From Sphingobacterium multivorum (GTDB taxonomy: Bacteria; Bacteroidota; Bacteroidia; Sphingobacteriales; Sphingobacteriaceae): 64,000 bases of DNA. Made by a program: the position numbers and the translations under genes. Numbering within the stretch: the stretch's first letter is position 1; each line of letters opens with the position of its first letter. The notes under the pieces were generated by a model, which saw only the letters and a program-made list of their open reading frames with translations, ran no database searches and was not told the DNA's origin. Shown in pieces: positions 50,650 through 60,835 of this stretch. The stretch is from positions 5,084,001-5,148,000 of the forward strand of contig NZ_CP154261.1 in assembly GCF_039511225.1 (NCBI RefSeq), given 5' to 3'.

Positions 50650-51452
50650 AGAACCTTAACGGTAATATTCTTAAACCAGACATCATTTCCATGATCCTGA
50701 AGACCGATAAGTCCCGATTTGCTATCTCCACCGACATGGCTCAACAATTCAAAAGCCAAAGGCCATTTTTCCGCACTGAATTTACTCTTTTGCAATAAAT
50801 CAATCCACGACTTATCCCATAATGTATATTCAACGACCTTTACACCATTTTGAAAATGCTCCACCTTGCCATTGTTTACTCTGATCTTAACCTTATTCCA
50901 CTCGCCATAGGGTTTACCATTCTGTGGTTTGGCAGGAATCATATCGTACAATGAAGTCGATTTACGGTTCCCATCTACACCCATTTTAGCATCAGGATGA
51001 TTTTCATTGTCCAAGACTTGGCACTCTGGAGACGAGATATAAATCGGCTGTCCTTCAACTTCCTTCGCTAGAAAGAAGATACCCGAATTTGCTCCTTTAG
51101 CAACTTTCCATTCCAACTCCAATTCGAAATTCTTGAAATCATGAGCAAAAACCAGGTCTCCACCTTCTTCTTTACCAACATTGGCTTGGCTATCAAATTT
51201 GATCGCGCCCTCATTGATTACCCATCTTTTTGGGACTACGGTCTTATCATATCCTCTCCAGCCTTCCAGCGAAGTACCATCAAAAATAACATAGGCTCCG
51301 GCTTTATTCTTTTTAAATTTTTTGATGTCTACACGGGGTAAATCTAAGATTTTGTAAGCAGGAACCTCCTTTTTTGCTTGTGCTACGGCAGTATTAAGAT
51401 GTGCTGAAAATGCAATCACCGATACCGCAAGAACTGTTTTTAATAACTTCAT
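50643..51452 (-). CDS. DUF1080 (3-keto-disaccharide hydrolase) protein, exported
   Basis: About 269 residues from the ATG at 51452 (MKLLKTVLAVSVIAFSAHLN), which gives a signal peptide; a longer frame to 51548 runs into the next gene and is unlikely. The concanavalin-like domain shows VIFDGTSLEGWRGYD, LELEWKVAKGANSGIFFLA and HPDAKMGVDGNRKSTSLYDM, typical of DUF1080. Some members act on 3-keto-glycosides; activity here is inferred. It is downstream of the TonB-type receptor gene on the same strand. Confidence 0.87.
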   Translation of the reverse strand: MKLLKTVLAVSVIAFSAHLNTAVAQAKKEVPAYKILDLPRVDIKKFKKNKAGAYVIFDGTSLEGWRGYDKTVVPKRWVINEGAIKFDSQANVGKEEGGDLVFAHDFKNFELELEWKVAKGANSGIFFLAKEVEGQPIYISSPECQVLDNENHPDAKMGVDGNRKSTSLYDMIPAKPQNGKPYGEWNKVKIRVNNGKVEHFQNGVKVVEYTLWDKSWIDLLQKSKFSAEKWPLAFELLSHVGGDSKSGLIGLQDHGNDVWFKNITVKVLK

Positions 51453-51519
51453 TCTTTTTAGTTTTAGGTTTGTTTTAAAATTAAATTTAAGCATTTGAGT
51501 GTATAAAGAGGAATATTTT

Positions 51520-53961
51520 TTAATATTCCTCTCCACCGCCCATTTCATTTGTATTTGACACTTTCTTCTTTGATTTGTTTAAATCTTGGCTACCAAACCG
51601 ATAGGAAAGGGATAAAGTTACCATCCGCTTCATCCAACGGTGCTCAAAATTGGATATAAGTTGAGCCGTCTCCGTCACACCATTCATTTTTCGCGAATTA
51701 AATACATCTCTCACATTCAACATAATTGAAGCTTTCTTCTTCAACACATCTTTTTTCAAGGCTAGATCCATACCTTTCATTGCATTCATCTGTCCCTGAG
51801 CCATTACACGGGAAGAATTATACTCGCCTCTCATCTGTGCAGAAAACGTTGGTGTAAAACGATAATTAGCAGTCAGATTAGCATTATAAGCAAAATCCTT
51901 TCGTTCTGTAATATCGTAGTCTGGGTTTGCGTTATACTGAATGTGGATCAAATTGAGATTAAATGTAAAGTCAAAATCCTTCGTTGCGTTGACTTTCGAG
52001 ATAAACTCAAAACCCGAAAGATTACGACTGGTCATATTTTCCCATCTACTATATGTTCTTCCATCCTCGATTTTGTACACAAACGGCTGAATAACCTCAC
52101 TGGCGTGATTGAAATAAGCCGAAGATATCAGGTTTACTTTACCGAAGGTTTTGGCAAAGCTCATTTCCAAACTGTGTACATCTTCCGGTTTCAGATTTGG
52201 ATTTCCCTGACGATAATTCAAATCGTCAGATACATTTAAAAATGGGTTAACTTGCCAACCACGAGCGCGTTGAACACGGCGCGAGTAGCTAAATTGAACT
52301 TTATCTCCATTTTCACCAACATCATAGGTTAAAAACAGGGTTGGATATAACCTAAAAAACTTCTGTTTAGCATTGGATTCCGGTTCCACAGCAGCTGGAT
52401 CCTTAGAGAAATAGGTGGACTTGAGTTCAAATTGTTCTCCCCGCAGTCCGATTTGATAACCGACTTTATCCGTTAATTTATTTTGATAATTCGCATAGAT
52501 CGCATGAACTGTACTCGTGAAATCAAAATCGTTGCTGATCCTATAATCTGGCACATAGTTGCCAATCGAATCGAGTGATCTGGAAAACTGGGTATCAAAT
52601 GACTTTCTGATTTGAGATCGGTAACCCGCCTCGAATTTGCTTACTTCAGAGAAAGGTAAAACATAATCCAATTGAAGGTTGATATTCTTGCCATCCTCAG
52701 AAGTGACGTTCTTCCGAGAGGTGGCGCTCCGTCCATCGGTATAATTTTGAGAAAAATCATTTGTACCGTCTTCCTTGTCTCTCCCATAACTTGCATTCCC
52801 CGTCAACTCCTCTCCTTCTCGCTTAAATTGATGTCTAAAATCAGCATTTAATTCATAACCAAGATCGTCTTCAAATTGTGTTGAATTTCGAACGCTCGTT
52901 CCCGTCATCTGCGATCGCTTAAAGAACTCATAATTCAAGTCCTCTATTCGCTTATTATCACGTATACTTAAATTACCCGAAAAACTCAATGAAGTGCGAT
53001 CTGACATATTATAATCAAATCCGGCTTTTACCGTATGGCTGTTGCCCTTCCTTGACGATTCGGATTTGCTATAATTGCGTGTCGTATCACCAAAAAAGGT
53101 ATTGTCCGTTTCCCCACTACCAACCATATTGCGCTTGTTGAAATTATAGGACCCAAAATAGTTAAACTTCTTATCTCTATAATTCAAGGTCAATCCCGCC
53201 ATATAGTTATCATAGGACCCTGCAGATGTATTTACAGAGCCATTTAGTCCCGTCCTAATATTCTTCTTTAAAACGATATTGATAATTCCTGTTTGTCCCT
53301 CCGCGTCATATTTCGACGAAGGGTTCGTGATCACTTCAACTTTTTCAATCGAATTGGCAGGTAGACTCTGAAGCAAAGAAGTTACATCATTTCCTGCTAA
53401 AGCAGACTCCCGGCCATCGATTAAAATCTTCACACTACTTGATCCCCGCAAACTGACCGATCCATCCTGATCAACTTGCAAAGTGGGAACATTCGCAAGC
53501 ACATCGGTCGCTGTTCCACCCGCGCTGACCAAACTCTCGCCTACATTGAAGGTTTTACGGTCTATACCAATTTGCATGGCTGGAGCTCGTCCTTCAATAA
53601 CAACTTCGTTCAACATATTACCTGTAGGTTTCAAAGCAATTCGGCCTAAGTCCTTACTTTTACCCCCTAAGACCTCTATACTATCAATAGTATGTGTCTC
53701 GTAGCCAACATAAGTGATACGGACATTATATTTACCAGGTTTAATATCTGACAATAAAAGAAATCCTTGGGATACAGACTGTCCTCCCTTAATCAAGACG
53801 TTACTATTGGCGTCCAAGAGTGCGACACTAGCTGATGAAATAGGTTTGGAAGTTTCGCTATCGACTAAAATAGCTTTGATTTGACCGGTCTGAGCAAAAA
53901 GGACAACAGGTAAAAAGAATATGAATAAGAAAGATTTAAACGATTTAGCGTAAAAAAACAT
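51520..53961 (-). CDS. TonB-dependent-type outer membrane beta-barrel protein
   Basis: An 813-residue outer membrane protein. After a signal peptide (SFLFIFFLPVVLFAQ) lies a carboxypeptidase-regulatory-like domain (about 25-110: YNVRITYVGYETHTIDSIEV), then a plug (about 130-230: SLRGSSSVKILIDGRESALA) and a barrel of outer-membrane beta-barrel type to the end. No SusD partner is adjacent, so it is not a classical SusC. The substrate is unknown. It is 67 nt before the DUF1080 gene on the same strand. Confidence 0.88.
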   Translation of the reverse strand: MFFYAKSFKSFLFIFFLPVVLFAQTGQIKAILVDSETSKPISSASVALLDANSNVLIKGGQSVSQGFLLLSDIKPGKYNVRITYVGYETHTIDSIEVLGGKSKDLGRIALKPTGNMLNEVVIEGRAPAMQIGIDRKTFNVGESLVSAGGTATDVLANVPTLQVDQDGSVSLRGSSSVKILIDGRESALAGNDVTSLLQSLPANSIEKVEVITNPSSKYDAEGQTGIINIVLKKNIRTGLNGSVNTSAGSYDNYMAGLTLNYRDKKFNYFGSYNFNKRNMVGSGETDNTFFGDTTRNYSKSESSRKGNSHTVKAGFDYNMSDRTSLSFSGNLSIRDNKRIEDLNYEFFKRSQMTGTSVRNSTQFEDDLGYELNADFRHQFKREGEELTGNASYGRDKEDGTNDFSQNYTDGRSATSRKNVTSEDGKNINLQLDYVLPFSEVSKFEAGYRSQIRKSFDTQFSRSLDSIGNYVPDYRISNDFDFTSTVHAIYANYQNKLTDKVGYQIGLRGEQFELKSTYFSKDPAAVEPESNAKQKFFRLYPTLFLTYDVGENGDKVQFSYSRRVQRARGWQVNPFLNVSDDLNYRQGNPNLKPEDVHSLEMSFAKTFGKVNLISSAYFNHASEVIQPFVYKIEDGRTYSRWENMTSRNLSGFEFISKVNATKDFDFTFNLNLIHIQYNANPDYDITERKDFAYNANLTANYRFTPTFSAQMRGEYNSSRVMAQGQMNAMKGMDLALKKDVLKKKASIMLNVRDVFNSRKMNGVTETAQLISNFEHRWMKRMVTLSLSYRFGSQDLNKSKKKVSNTNEMGGGEEY

Positions 53962-54059
53962 GCTTCAGCTTAGTTTATAGTTATACTGCAAAGAAAACTA
54001 AAACTTACAGACAAAATTGAAGCGTAACCATATTATTACGGTAACAAAAGAATGGCAAA

Positions 54060-54341
54060 TTATTCCACAGAAACGGTCAATCCCTCGGCTTTCAGGATTT
54101 TACGATAAATCTCCATCTCTGTATAAGTACCTTCTAATACAGCACATTTCCCTTCAGTGTGTACTTTCCAGGCAATCTTCTCAGCTTGCTTCTCGGTATA
54201 TTGTAAATGATAGATGAGACAATGAATCACATGTTCAAACGTATTGGTTTCATCATTCCATAAAATGAGTCGATTAGACTCTTTCACAGAGGCTAATATC
54301 TCTTCTAACGTAAAGGTTTCTTCAGCAGTTTGGGTACCCAT
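54060..54341 (-). CDS. clpS: ATP-dependent Clp protease adaptor ClpS
   Basis: A 93-residue adaptor that presents N-degron substrates to ClpAP-type proteases. RLILWNDETNTFEHVIHCL near 25-43 and KIAWKVHTEGKCAVLEGTYT near 60-80 are the ClpS signatures; the Asn and Asp of WNDE and the His of KVHTEG are the substrate-pocket positions. The start is close to a -7 box. No clp gene is next to it. Confidence 0.92.
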   Translation of the reverse strand: MGTQTAEETFTLEEILASVKESNRLILWNDETNTFEHVIHCLIYHLQYTEKQAEKIAWKVHTEGKCAVLEGTYTEMEIYRKILKAEGLTVSVE

Positions 54342-54345
54342 GCTG

Positions 54346-54353
54346 CAAAAATA
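54346..54353 (-). promoter_or_regulatory. -7 box directly before clpS
   Basis: On the minus strand TATTTTTG ends four bases before the ATG at 54341, again implying a very short or absent leader. No exact TTG at -33. Confidence 0.4.
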
Positions 54354-54419
54354 GAATATTTTTTTCTAAATTAACGATAATATAAAAGGGAAGAATACAA
54401 TCAATTAGAGGAATTTATT

Positions 54420-55466
54420 ATGTTACAGTCAAAAATAGCAGGAATTGGCTATTATGTTCCAAAAAACGTATATACCAATAATGACCTAACACGCTTTATG
54501 GATACCAGTGACGAATGGATTCAGGAGCGAACCGGTATAAAAGAACGTAGATATGCAGACCGAATTGGCGAAACTACCACCACCATGGGTGTCGAAGCAG
54601 CTAAAATAGCCATCGAACGAGCTCATATCACACCTGAAGACGTCGACTTCATCATTTTTGCCACCCTATCACCAGATTACTATTTTCCAGGCTGTGCCGT
54701 TCTGCTTCAGCGGGAAATGGAAATGAAAGAAGTCGGAGCCCTGGATATTAGAAACCAATGCTCGGGTTTTATCTATGCGCTTTCTATTGCCGATCAATTT
54801 GTCAAAACAGGGATGTATAAAAATGTGCTCGTAGTTGGTTCCGAGAAACACTCTTTTGCACTTGACTTTTCGACTAGAGGACGATCCGTTTCTGTTATTT
54901 TCGGTGATGGTGCCGGAGCTGTGGTTGTGCAGCCCACAACCGAAAATGGCAAAGGCATCCTGAGCACACACTTACATTCAGACGGAGCCGATGCCGAAAA
55001 GCTGGCTATGTACTACCCCGGAGCATCCAGTGGTATTTGGTTGGATAAAATGCCTGATTGGCCGGACCAGGAGTTGGGTGGACTATTGATGACCAAGGAG
55101 ATGCTCGACGATGGGACTGCATTTCCAAATATGGATGGGCAGGCCGTCTTCAAAAAAGCTGTTGTCAAATTTCCGGAAGTCATTCATGAAGCGCTGGCAA
55201 AAAATAATTTAAAAACCAGTGATATAGACTTATTGATTCCACATCAGGCCAATCTTCGCATTTCGCAATTTGTACAGAAAACACTTGGATTAGGGGAGGA
55301 TCAGGTATTCAACAATATTCAGAAATATGGTAATACAACTGCAGCCTCTATACCGATAGCACTCTGCGAGGCTTGGGAAGAAGGAAAGATTAAAGACGGT
55401 GATCTTGTATGCTTGGCGGCTTTTGGAGCAGGGTTTACCTGGGGCTCAGCCTTAATTCGATGGTAG
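54420..55466 (+). CDS. 3-oxoacyl-ACP synthase III family protein (FabH-like)
   Basis: A 348-residue condensing enzyme. The active-site residues are visible: Cys in RNQCSGFIYAL near 117, His in LIPHQANLRISQF near 275 and Asn in KYGNTTAASIP near 305. TSDEWIQERTGIKERRY near 30-46 is typical of KAS III. It should start fatty acid chains from acetyl-CoA or a branched acyl-CoA. No other fab gene is near, so a role in a secondary pathway cannot be excluded. Confidence 0.92.
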   Translation: MLQSKIAGIGYYVPKNVYTNNDLTRFMDTSDEWIQERTGIKERRYADRIGETTTTMGVEAAKIAIERAHITPEDVDFIIFATLSPDYYFPGCAVLLQREMEMKEVGALDIRNQCSGFIYALSIADQFVKTGMYKNVLVVGSEKHSFALDFSTRGRSVSVIFGDGAGAVVVQPTTENGKGILSTHLHSDGADAEKLAMYYPGASSGIWLDKMPDWPDQELGGLLMTKEMLDDGTAFPNMDGQAVFKKAVVKFPEVIHEALAKNNLKTSDIDLLIPHQANLRISQFVQKTLGLGEDQVFNNIQKYGNTTAASIPIALCEAWEEGKIKDGDLVCLAAFGAGFTWGSALIRW

Positions 55467-55476
55467 AAAATAGTAT

Positions 55477-55520
55477 ACATAGAAAAAGCGCTAATCAAAT
55501 GATCAGCGCTTTTTCTATGT
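55477..55520. terminator. bidirectional terminator between the KAS III and atpG genes
   Basis: ACATAGAAAAAGCGCT and AGCGCTTTTTCTATGT form a perfect 16-bp stem. Convergent genes end on both sides. Confidence 0.85.
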
Positions 55521-55535
55521 ATTTCCGAATAAAAA

Positions 55536-56435
55536 TTATCCGTTTGATAATGCTGCTGCACCGGATACGATCTCCGTCAATTCTGTTGTAATTGCAGCTT
55601 GACGTGCCTGGTTGTAAGATAGCTTAAGTGATTTGATTAAGTCACCAGCATTCTCTGTAGCTTTATCCATTGCTGTCATACGTGCTCCATGCTCAGAAGC
55701 ATTCGAGTCTAAAACAGCCTTGTATAATTGAATCTTAATTGCTTTAGGTATCAATTCCTCGATAATCTTCTCTTTGGAAGGCTCGATGATATAATCCACC
55801 TCAGCTTCTATTTTTGCTTTATGCGTATGTTGTTTGTTTTCCTCCGCAGGTAATAATGGTAAAATCTGCTCTGCAGTCAATTCTTGAACTGCTGCATTTT
55901 TGAATTGATTATAAACCACTTCAACACGATCAAAATTACCTTCTTTGAATTGTTCCATGATAAATTCAGTCACCACAGATACAGAACCAAAATTTAACTC
56001 AGAAAACAAATCAGAGTGGTTAGCTACCACATTGAAGTTACGTTTCGAGTAGAAGTCATAACCCTTTTTACCAATACCAATGATACTCAAATTACCCTTT
56101 GCATGTTGCTCGGCATATTTGTTAAAGATCAAGTTATTAGTCGCTTTGATAACATTTGCGTTGAATGCTCCAGCTAAACCTCTATTAGAAGAAACAACAA
56201 CGATCAATACCTTATTTGGCTCACGATCTACTGTAAAAGGAGAGTTACTTCCCTCAACACTCGCAGAAACATCCGCCAAAATGTCTCTTAATTTATTCGC
56301 ATATGGGCGCAATTGTAAGATAGCGTTAGTAGCGCGCTTCAATTTAGCAGCCGAAACCATTTTCATAGCTTTCGTGATCTGCTGTGTTGATGATACCGAG
56401 GTAATCCGGTTTCTTACTTCTTTTAAATTTGCCAT
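55536..56435 (-). CDS. atpG: ATP synthase gamma subunit
   Basis: A 299-residue subunit, the rotating shaft of F1. The start LKEVRNRITSVSSTQQITKA and the end SLKLSYNQARQAAITTELTE (with EIVSGAAAL) are diagnostic. It is last in the operon. An inverted repeat separates it from atpA. Confidence 0.96.
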   Translation of the reverse strand: MANLKEVRNRITSVSSTQQITKAMKMVSAAKLKRATNAILQLRPYANKLRDILADVSASVEGSNSPFTVDREPNKVLIVVVSSNRGLAGAFNANVIKATNNLIFNKYAEQHAKGNLSIIGIGKKGYDFYSKRNFNVVANHSDLFSELNFGSVSVVTEFIMEQFKEGNFDRVEVVYNQFKNAAVQELTAEQILPLLPAEENKQHTHKAKIEAEVDYIIEPSKEKIIEELIPKAIKIQLYKAVLDSNASEHGARMTAMDKATENAGDLIKSLKLSYNQARQAAITTELTEIVSGAAALSNG

Positions 56436-56443
56436 ATTTGTTT

Positions 56444-56510
56444 TAAGTATTAAGTACCTAGTATTGAGTATTGAGCCTCGTCAATAGACTCAATACCAAA
56501 TACTCATTAC
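56444..56510. repeat. intergenic palindromic repeat between atpA and atpG
   Basis: GTATTGAG (56468-56475) pairs with CTCAATAC (56489-56496), and AGTATT outside it with AATACT. The short word AGTATT(G/A)AG recurs three times on the left. It fills almost the whole 77-nt gap and looks like a mobile or regulatory intergenic repeat. Confidence 0.6.
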
Positions 56511-56512
56511 TA

Positions 56513-58087
56513 TTAATATTTTGATGCTAAATCCTTAGCTACTGTTTCTAACACTGCAGTTAATTCATCGGAGAACTTATTAGCTTTAAAAGCTGACAAT
56601 ACTTCTGGATGACGTTGTTCCAAATGTGTTAAGAATTCTTCTTCAAATTCTCTCACCTTATTTACAGGAACATTGCGCAATAAACCTTTTGTTCCGATAT
56701 AAATAATCGCAACTTGTTTCTCTACAGAAACCGGAGAATATTGACCTTGTTTCAAGATCTCAACGTTACGAACACCTTTATCCAAGACAGATTTAGTAGC
56801 AGCATCTAGATCAGAACCGAATTTCGCAAAAGCTTCCAATTCACGGTACTGAGCTTGATCTAACTTTAATGTACCAGATACTTTTTTCATCGGTTTGATC
56901 TGCGCATTACCACCTACACGAGATACAGAGATACCTACGTTGATCGCTGGACGAATACCCGCGTTAAACAAGTTAGACTCCAAGAAGATCTGACCATCTG
57001 TAATTGAAATTACGTTCGTTGGGATATATGCAGAAACGTCACCAGCTTGAGTTTCGATGATCGGAAGCGCGGTTAATGAACCACCACCTTTCACCAAGTG
57101 TTTGATCGACTCAGGGAGATCGTTCATATTGCGTGCGATATCATCTGAAGAGTTGATTTTCGCTGCACGCTCCAACAAACGGCTGTGTAGATAAAATACG
57201 TCACCTGGATATGCTTCGCGGCCCGGTGGACGACGTAACAATAAAGAAACCTCACGGTAAGCTACAGCTTGTTTAGACAAATCATCATAAACGATCAGTG
57301 CTGGACGGCCTGTATCACGGAAAAACTCGCCGATAGCAGCACCTGACATTGGTGCATAGAACTGAAGTGGAGCTGGATCAGCAGCAGATGCAGCCACAAC
57401 TACTGTATAAGCCATAGCACCTCTTTCCTCCAATGTACGCACGATATTCGCAACTGTAGAATTCTTTTGACCTACGGCAACGTAGATACAAAATACAGGT
57501 TCTCCTGCATCATAGAATTCTTTTTGGTTCAAGATTGTATCGATACAAACAGCTGTTTTACCTGTTTGACGGTCACCAATAACCAACTCACGTTGACCAC
57601 GACCTACTGGAATCATCGCATCGATCGCTTTGATACCTGTTTGTAATGGTTCAGTTACCGGCTGACGGTAGATAACACCAGGAGCTTTACGCTCGATCGG
57701 CATTTCATACAAATCACCTGGAATAGGGCCTTTACCATCGATTGGTTGACCTAAAGTGTTTACAACACGTCCCAACAAGCCTTCACCAACTTTGATGGAT
57801 GCAATACGGTTGGTACGTTTAATGGTATCTCCTTCTTTGATCTCATCAGAAGGACCTAAAAGTACAACACCAACGTTGTCTTCTTCTAAGTTTAATACAA
57901 TACCTTGTAATCCGTTATCAAATTCAACCAACTCACCGGACTGAACTTTAGTTAAGCCGTAAATACGAGCAATACCGTCACCTACAGCAAGTACGGTACC
58001 CACTTCCTCTAGTTCGGCTTCTGATTTAAAGCCCGACAATTGCTCTCTTAGAATTGCCGAAACTTCATCTGGTCTTACCTCTATCAT
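56513..58087 (-). CDS. atpA: ATP synthase alpha subunit
   Basis: A 524-residue noncatalytic nucleotide-binding subunit of F1. The Walker A loop GDRQTGKTAVCIDT is near residue 170, with DDLSKQAVAYREVSLLLRRP near 275 and the signature PAINVGISVSRVG near 370. It lies 54 nt after atpH. Confidence 0.97.
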   Translation of the reverse strand: MIEVRPDEVSAILREQLSGFKSEAELEEVGTVLAVGDGIARIYGLTKVQSGELVEFDNGLQGIVLNLEEDNVGVVLLGPSDEIKEGDTIKRTNRIASIKVGEGLLGRVVNTLGQPIDGKGPIPGDLYEMPIERKAPGVIYRQPVTEPLQTGIKAIDAMIPVGRGQRELVIGDRQTGKTAVCIDTILNQKEFYDAGEPVFCIYVAVGQKNSTVANIVRTLEERGAMAYTVVVAASAADPAPLQFYAPMSGAAIGEFFRDTGRPALIVYDDLSKQAVAYREVSLLLRRPPGREAYPGDVFYLHSRLLERAAKINSSDDIARNMNDLPESIKHLVKGGGSLTALPIIETQAGDVSAYIPTNVISITDGQIFLESNLFNAGIRPAINVGISVSRVGGNAQIKPMKKVSGTLKLDQAQYRELEAFAKFGSDLDAATKSVLDKGVRNVEILKQGQYSPVSVEKQVAIIYIGTKGLLRNVPVNKVREFEEEFLTHLEQRHPEVLSAFKANKFSDELTAVLETVAKDLASKY

Positions 58088-58141
58088 TTTAATTATTATA
58101 AGGGGTTTTTTGATTTATTTTACTTCAAGTATCAGAACAAA

Positions 58142-58684
58142 CTAGTTATTCTGATTCAAATATCTTTCCAATTTATTCAACTTACCAGCAATACTTGCAT
58201 CAATTTGGCGATCACCGATATTGACTACAAATCCACCGATCAAACTATGATCAACTTTATTGATCAATATCACTTGAGCGTTGGTTTCTTTCGCAAGTAC
58301 ATCTTTCATCGCTGCCAAATTAGCTTCAGAAAGCGGTGCTGCAGATGTAACTGTAGCTTTGACAATTCCTTTTACCTCGTTATACTCACGAATAAATTCT
58401 TGAGCAGTGGCATATACAATCTCGCCACGACCTTTGTTGATCATGATCTTAAAGAATGCTAAGATATTTGGATTGATCTTATCTTTAAATAGCGCATCCA
58501 ATATGTTTTTCTTCTTGTCCAAAGGAACAATAGGATTGGCAAAAACAGCTTGCAATTCTGTACTGGATTTTAAAACAGCTGCGAATGAATCCATATCCGC
58601 TTTGATTGTTTCCAGTGAGCCTTGCTCGCTAGCCAAGTCAATTAATGACTTAGCGTATCTTGATGCTACTTTAAATACTGACAT
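58142..58684 (-). CDS. atpH: ATP synthase delta subunit
   Basis: A 180-residue subunit linking F1 to the peripheral stalk. Start VASRYAKSLIDLASEQG and the end VDHSLIGGFVVNIGDRQIDA are the family's two signatures. It lies 29 nt after atpF. Confidence 0.94.
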   Translation of the reverse strand: MSVFKVASRYAKSLIDLASEQGSLETIKADMDSFAAVLKSSTELQAVFANPIVPLDKKKNILDALFKDKINPNILAFFKIMINKGRGEIVYATAQEFIREYNEVKGIVKATVTSAAPLSEANLAAMKDVLAKETNAQVILINKVDHSLIGGFVVNIGDRQIDASIAGKLNKLERYLNQNN

Positions 58685-58713
58685 AATTCTATTTCGTAAT
58701 TTGAGTGACCGGA

Positions 58714-59214
58714 TTAGTTCAATTTAACGTCATTAAGCAAATCTGCTACTAGAGCTTCTTGCTTTCCTTGGTCCTCAAATTCTTTGTTTAACACTTTACG
58801 AGCAATATCCAAAGACAAAGAAGAAACTTGAGACTTAACCTCAGCCAAAGCTTTGTTCTTTTGTTCGTTGATCTCGATTTTTGCTTGTGCAATCAATTTT
58901 GCGCCTTCAGCCTGTGCCTGAGTTTTTGCCTCAGCTACAATCTTATCTTTAAGTTCTTTTGCTTCCTTAAGGATAACATCGCGTTCTGCGCGAGCTTCTT
59001 TTAGTAATTGTTCGTTTTCATTTGTTAAACGAGCCATTTCTAATTTAGCTTTTTCAGCAGCCTCCAAAGCACTTGCAATACCTTTTTCACGTTCGTCTAG
59101 GGCATCAACAATTGGTTTCCATGCGAATTTACCTAATAAAAAGATAATAACCACAAGGACGATGACCATCCAAAAAAACAAACCGTACGAAAACGAATGT
59201 ATTAATTTATCCAT
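58714..59214 (-). CDS. atpF: ATP synthase b subunit
   Basis: A 166-residue stalk subunit: one N-terminal membrane helix (GLFFWMVIVLVVIIFLLGKF) with WKPIVDALDERE after it, then a long charged helix. Confidence 0.95.
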   Translation of the reverse strand: MDKLIHSFSYGLFFWMVIVLVVIIFLLGKFAWKPIVDALDEREKGIASALEAAEKAKLEMARLTNENEQLLKEARAERDVILKEAKELKDKIVAEAKTQAQAEGAKLIAQAKIEINEQKNKALAEVKSQVSSLSLDIARKVLNKEFEDQGKQEALVADLLNDVKLN

Positions 59215-59310
59215 TGTTATACTATATAATGATAATTCTTATTTTTTAAGATTCAGGAATAATATAACCTGCAACCAACCGTTACAGGTTATACCATTAA
59301 ACCGTTGTGA

Positions 59311-59499
59311 CTATTTACCTAATAATAAAGCACCGAATGCTAAACCTTCAAGTAAGGCACCAATGATAATCATTGCAGTTTGGATTTTAGATGCTGCTTC
59401 TGGTTGACGAGCGATAGCTTCCATTGCAGAACCACCAATTTTACCTAAACCTAAACCTGCACCGATAACGATTAAACCGGCTCCAATTAAATTGTACAT
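59311..59499 (-). CDS. atpE: ATP synthase c subunit
   Basis: A 62-residue proteolipid with two membrane helices. The loop ARQPEAASKIQTAM and the ion-binding Glu in GALLEGLAFGALLLG are present. The chain is shorter than the 79 residues of E. coli. No clear sodium-type motif is seen. Confidence 0.95.
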   Translation of the reverse strand: MYNLIGAGLIVIGAGLGLGKIGGSAMEAIARQPEAASKIQTAMIIIGALLEGLAFGALLLGK

Positions 59500-59533
59500 A
59501 ATGTATGATTTGAATAATTAAAAAATTTACTAA

Positions 59534-60730
59534 TTAATGATCGTGATGTTCTTCAACAGCCATACCGATAAATAAGGATGACAACATCGTAAAAATAAAT
59601 GCTTGTAAAAATGCCACCAATAGTTCGATAACCATCAAGAAGATTGTCAAGAACATGGAAACACCGATACTACCCACTACTGTCAATTGGTGTTGCAATA
59701 AATAAACAATTGCAATCAGTCCCATTACGACAGTGTGACCAGCTGTAATATTTGCAAACAAACGTACCATCAAAGAGAATGGTTTTGTAAACAATCCCAA
59801 TACCTCAATTGGTGCTAAAACAAATTTAAATGGAACCGGAACGCCTGGCATCCAAAAAATATGCTTCCAGTAGTTTGCGTTTGCTTTGATATTTACAATT
59901 AAGAATGTAAAAAGTGCCAAACATAAAGTTACTGTAATGTTTCCTGTAACGTTAAACCCTAGTGGCGTCAAACCAACCAAGTTTAAAATCCAGATCAAAA
60001 AGAATACAGACAATAAATAAGGCATGAATTCCTTGTAACGATGGCCAATGTTTGGAATAGCCATCTCATCACGCACATAGATAACCAAAGGCTCCAACAC
60101 ACGCCCAACGCCCTTAGGCAAATTATTAGCACCTTTTTTATAGGTTTTAGCCAAGCTAATAAATGCCCAAAACATTAAAAATGCAGCCAAAAACAAACCG
60201 ACAACACTCTTAGTGATCGAGAAATCTAAAGGTATCGCTACAGATGGATGGAAATCGACAGCTTCATGAAGCTCATGAGAACCAATCACATAAGAAGTTT
60301 CAAATTCCTTTTTCTCTTCTTTCCCATCTTCATTTATCGTCATAATATAACTACCATCAGCATTTTTACGATACTCATGACCAATCAAATTACCTGTAGC
60401 ATCAGTCTTATAAATTTTCCCGTGGTATAATGCATAATACTGACCATCAACCTCAGCAACTTTATTACCGTGGTCGAATGCCGAAGCCATAAAAACTTTC
60501 AAGCCATTATCGATCAAAATAACAGGCAATGAAAAACCATAATGTTTACCTGTCTCTTCATCCGAAAAGAAGCTAAAATAATAATCATCTTGTAAGTGAT
60601 GCTCAATATGGCTATTGATTTCCTCAGCCTGCGATTTTTCTCCGTGTGCATCCTCATTCGCCTTTGTTAAAAATGGCGCAACTGCAAACAGAATAACTGC
60701 TAAAAATTGAAGTGTTCTTTTAAGACTCAC
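59534..60730 (-). CDS. atpB: ATP synthase a subunit with long N-terminal extension
   Basis: A 398-residue membrane subunit. The first 30 residues look like a signal peptide (FLAVILFAVAPFLTKA), and an outer domain of about 150 residues follows before the helices. The essential Arg is in SLMVRLFANITAGHTVV. Such an extension is known in Bacteroidota; its role is unclear. Confidence 0.93.
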   Translation of the reverse strand: MSLKRTLQFLAVILFAVAPFLTKANEDAHGEKSQAEEINSHIEHHLQDDYYFSFFSDEETGKHYGFSLPVILIDNGLKVFMASAFDHGNKVAEVDGQYYALYHGKIYKTDATGNLIGHEYRKNADGSYIMTINEDGKEEKKEFETSYVIGSHELHEAVDFHPSVAIPLDFSITKSVVGLFLAAFLMFWAFISLAKTYKKGANNLPKGVGRVLEPLVIYVRDEMAIPNIGHRYKEFMPYLLSVFFLIWILNLVGLTPLGFNVTGNITVTLCLALFTFLIVNIKANANYWKHIFWMPGVPVPFKFVLAPIEVLGLFTKPFSLMVRLFANITAGHTVVMGLIAIVYLLQHQLTVVGSIGVSMFLTIFLMVIELLVAFLQAFIFTMLSSLFIGMAVEEHHDH

Positions 60731-60835
60731 GATACTACTATTATGTTATTTAAAATTTTTTGCGAAAATACTATATATAAAGCACAAAAGCTACTTTAAT
60801 ATTACATTTTTTTGAAAAAACCATCGTTTTCTTCC

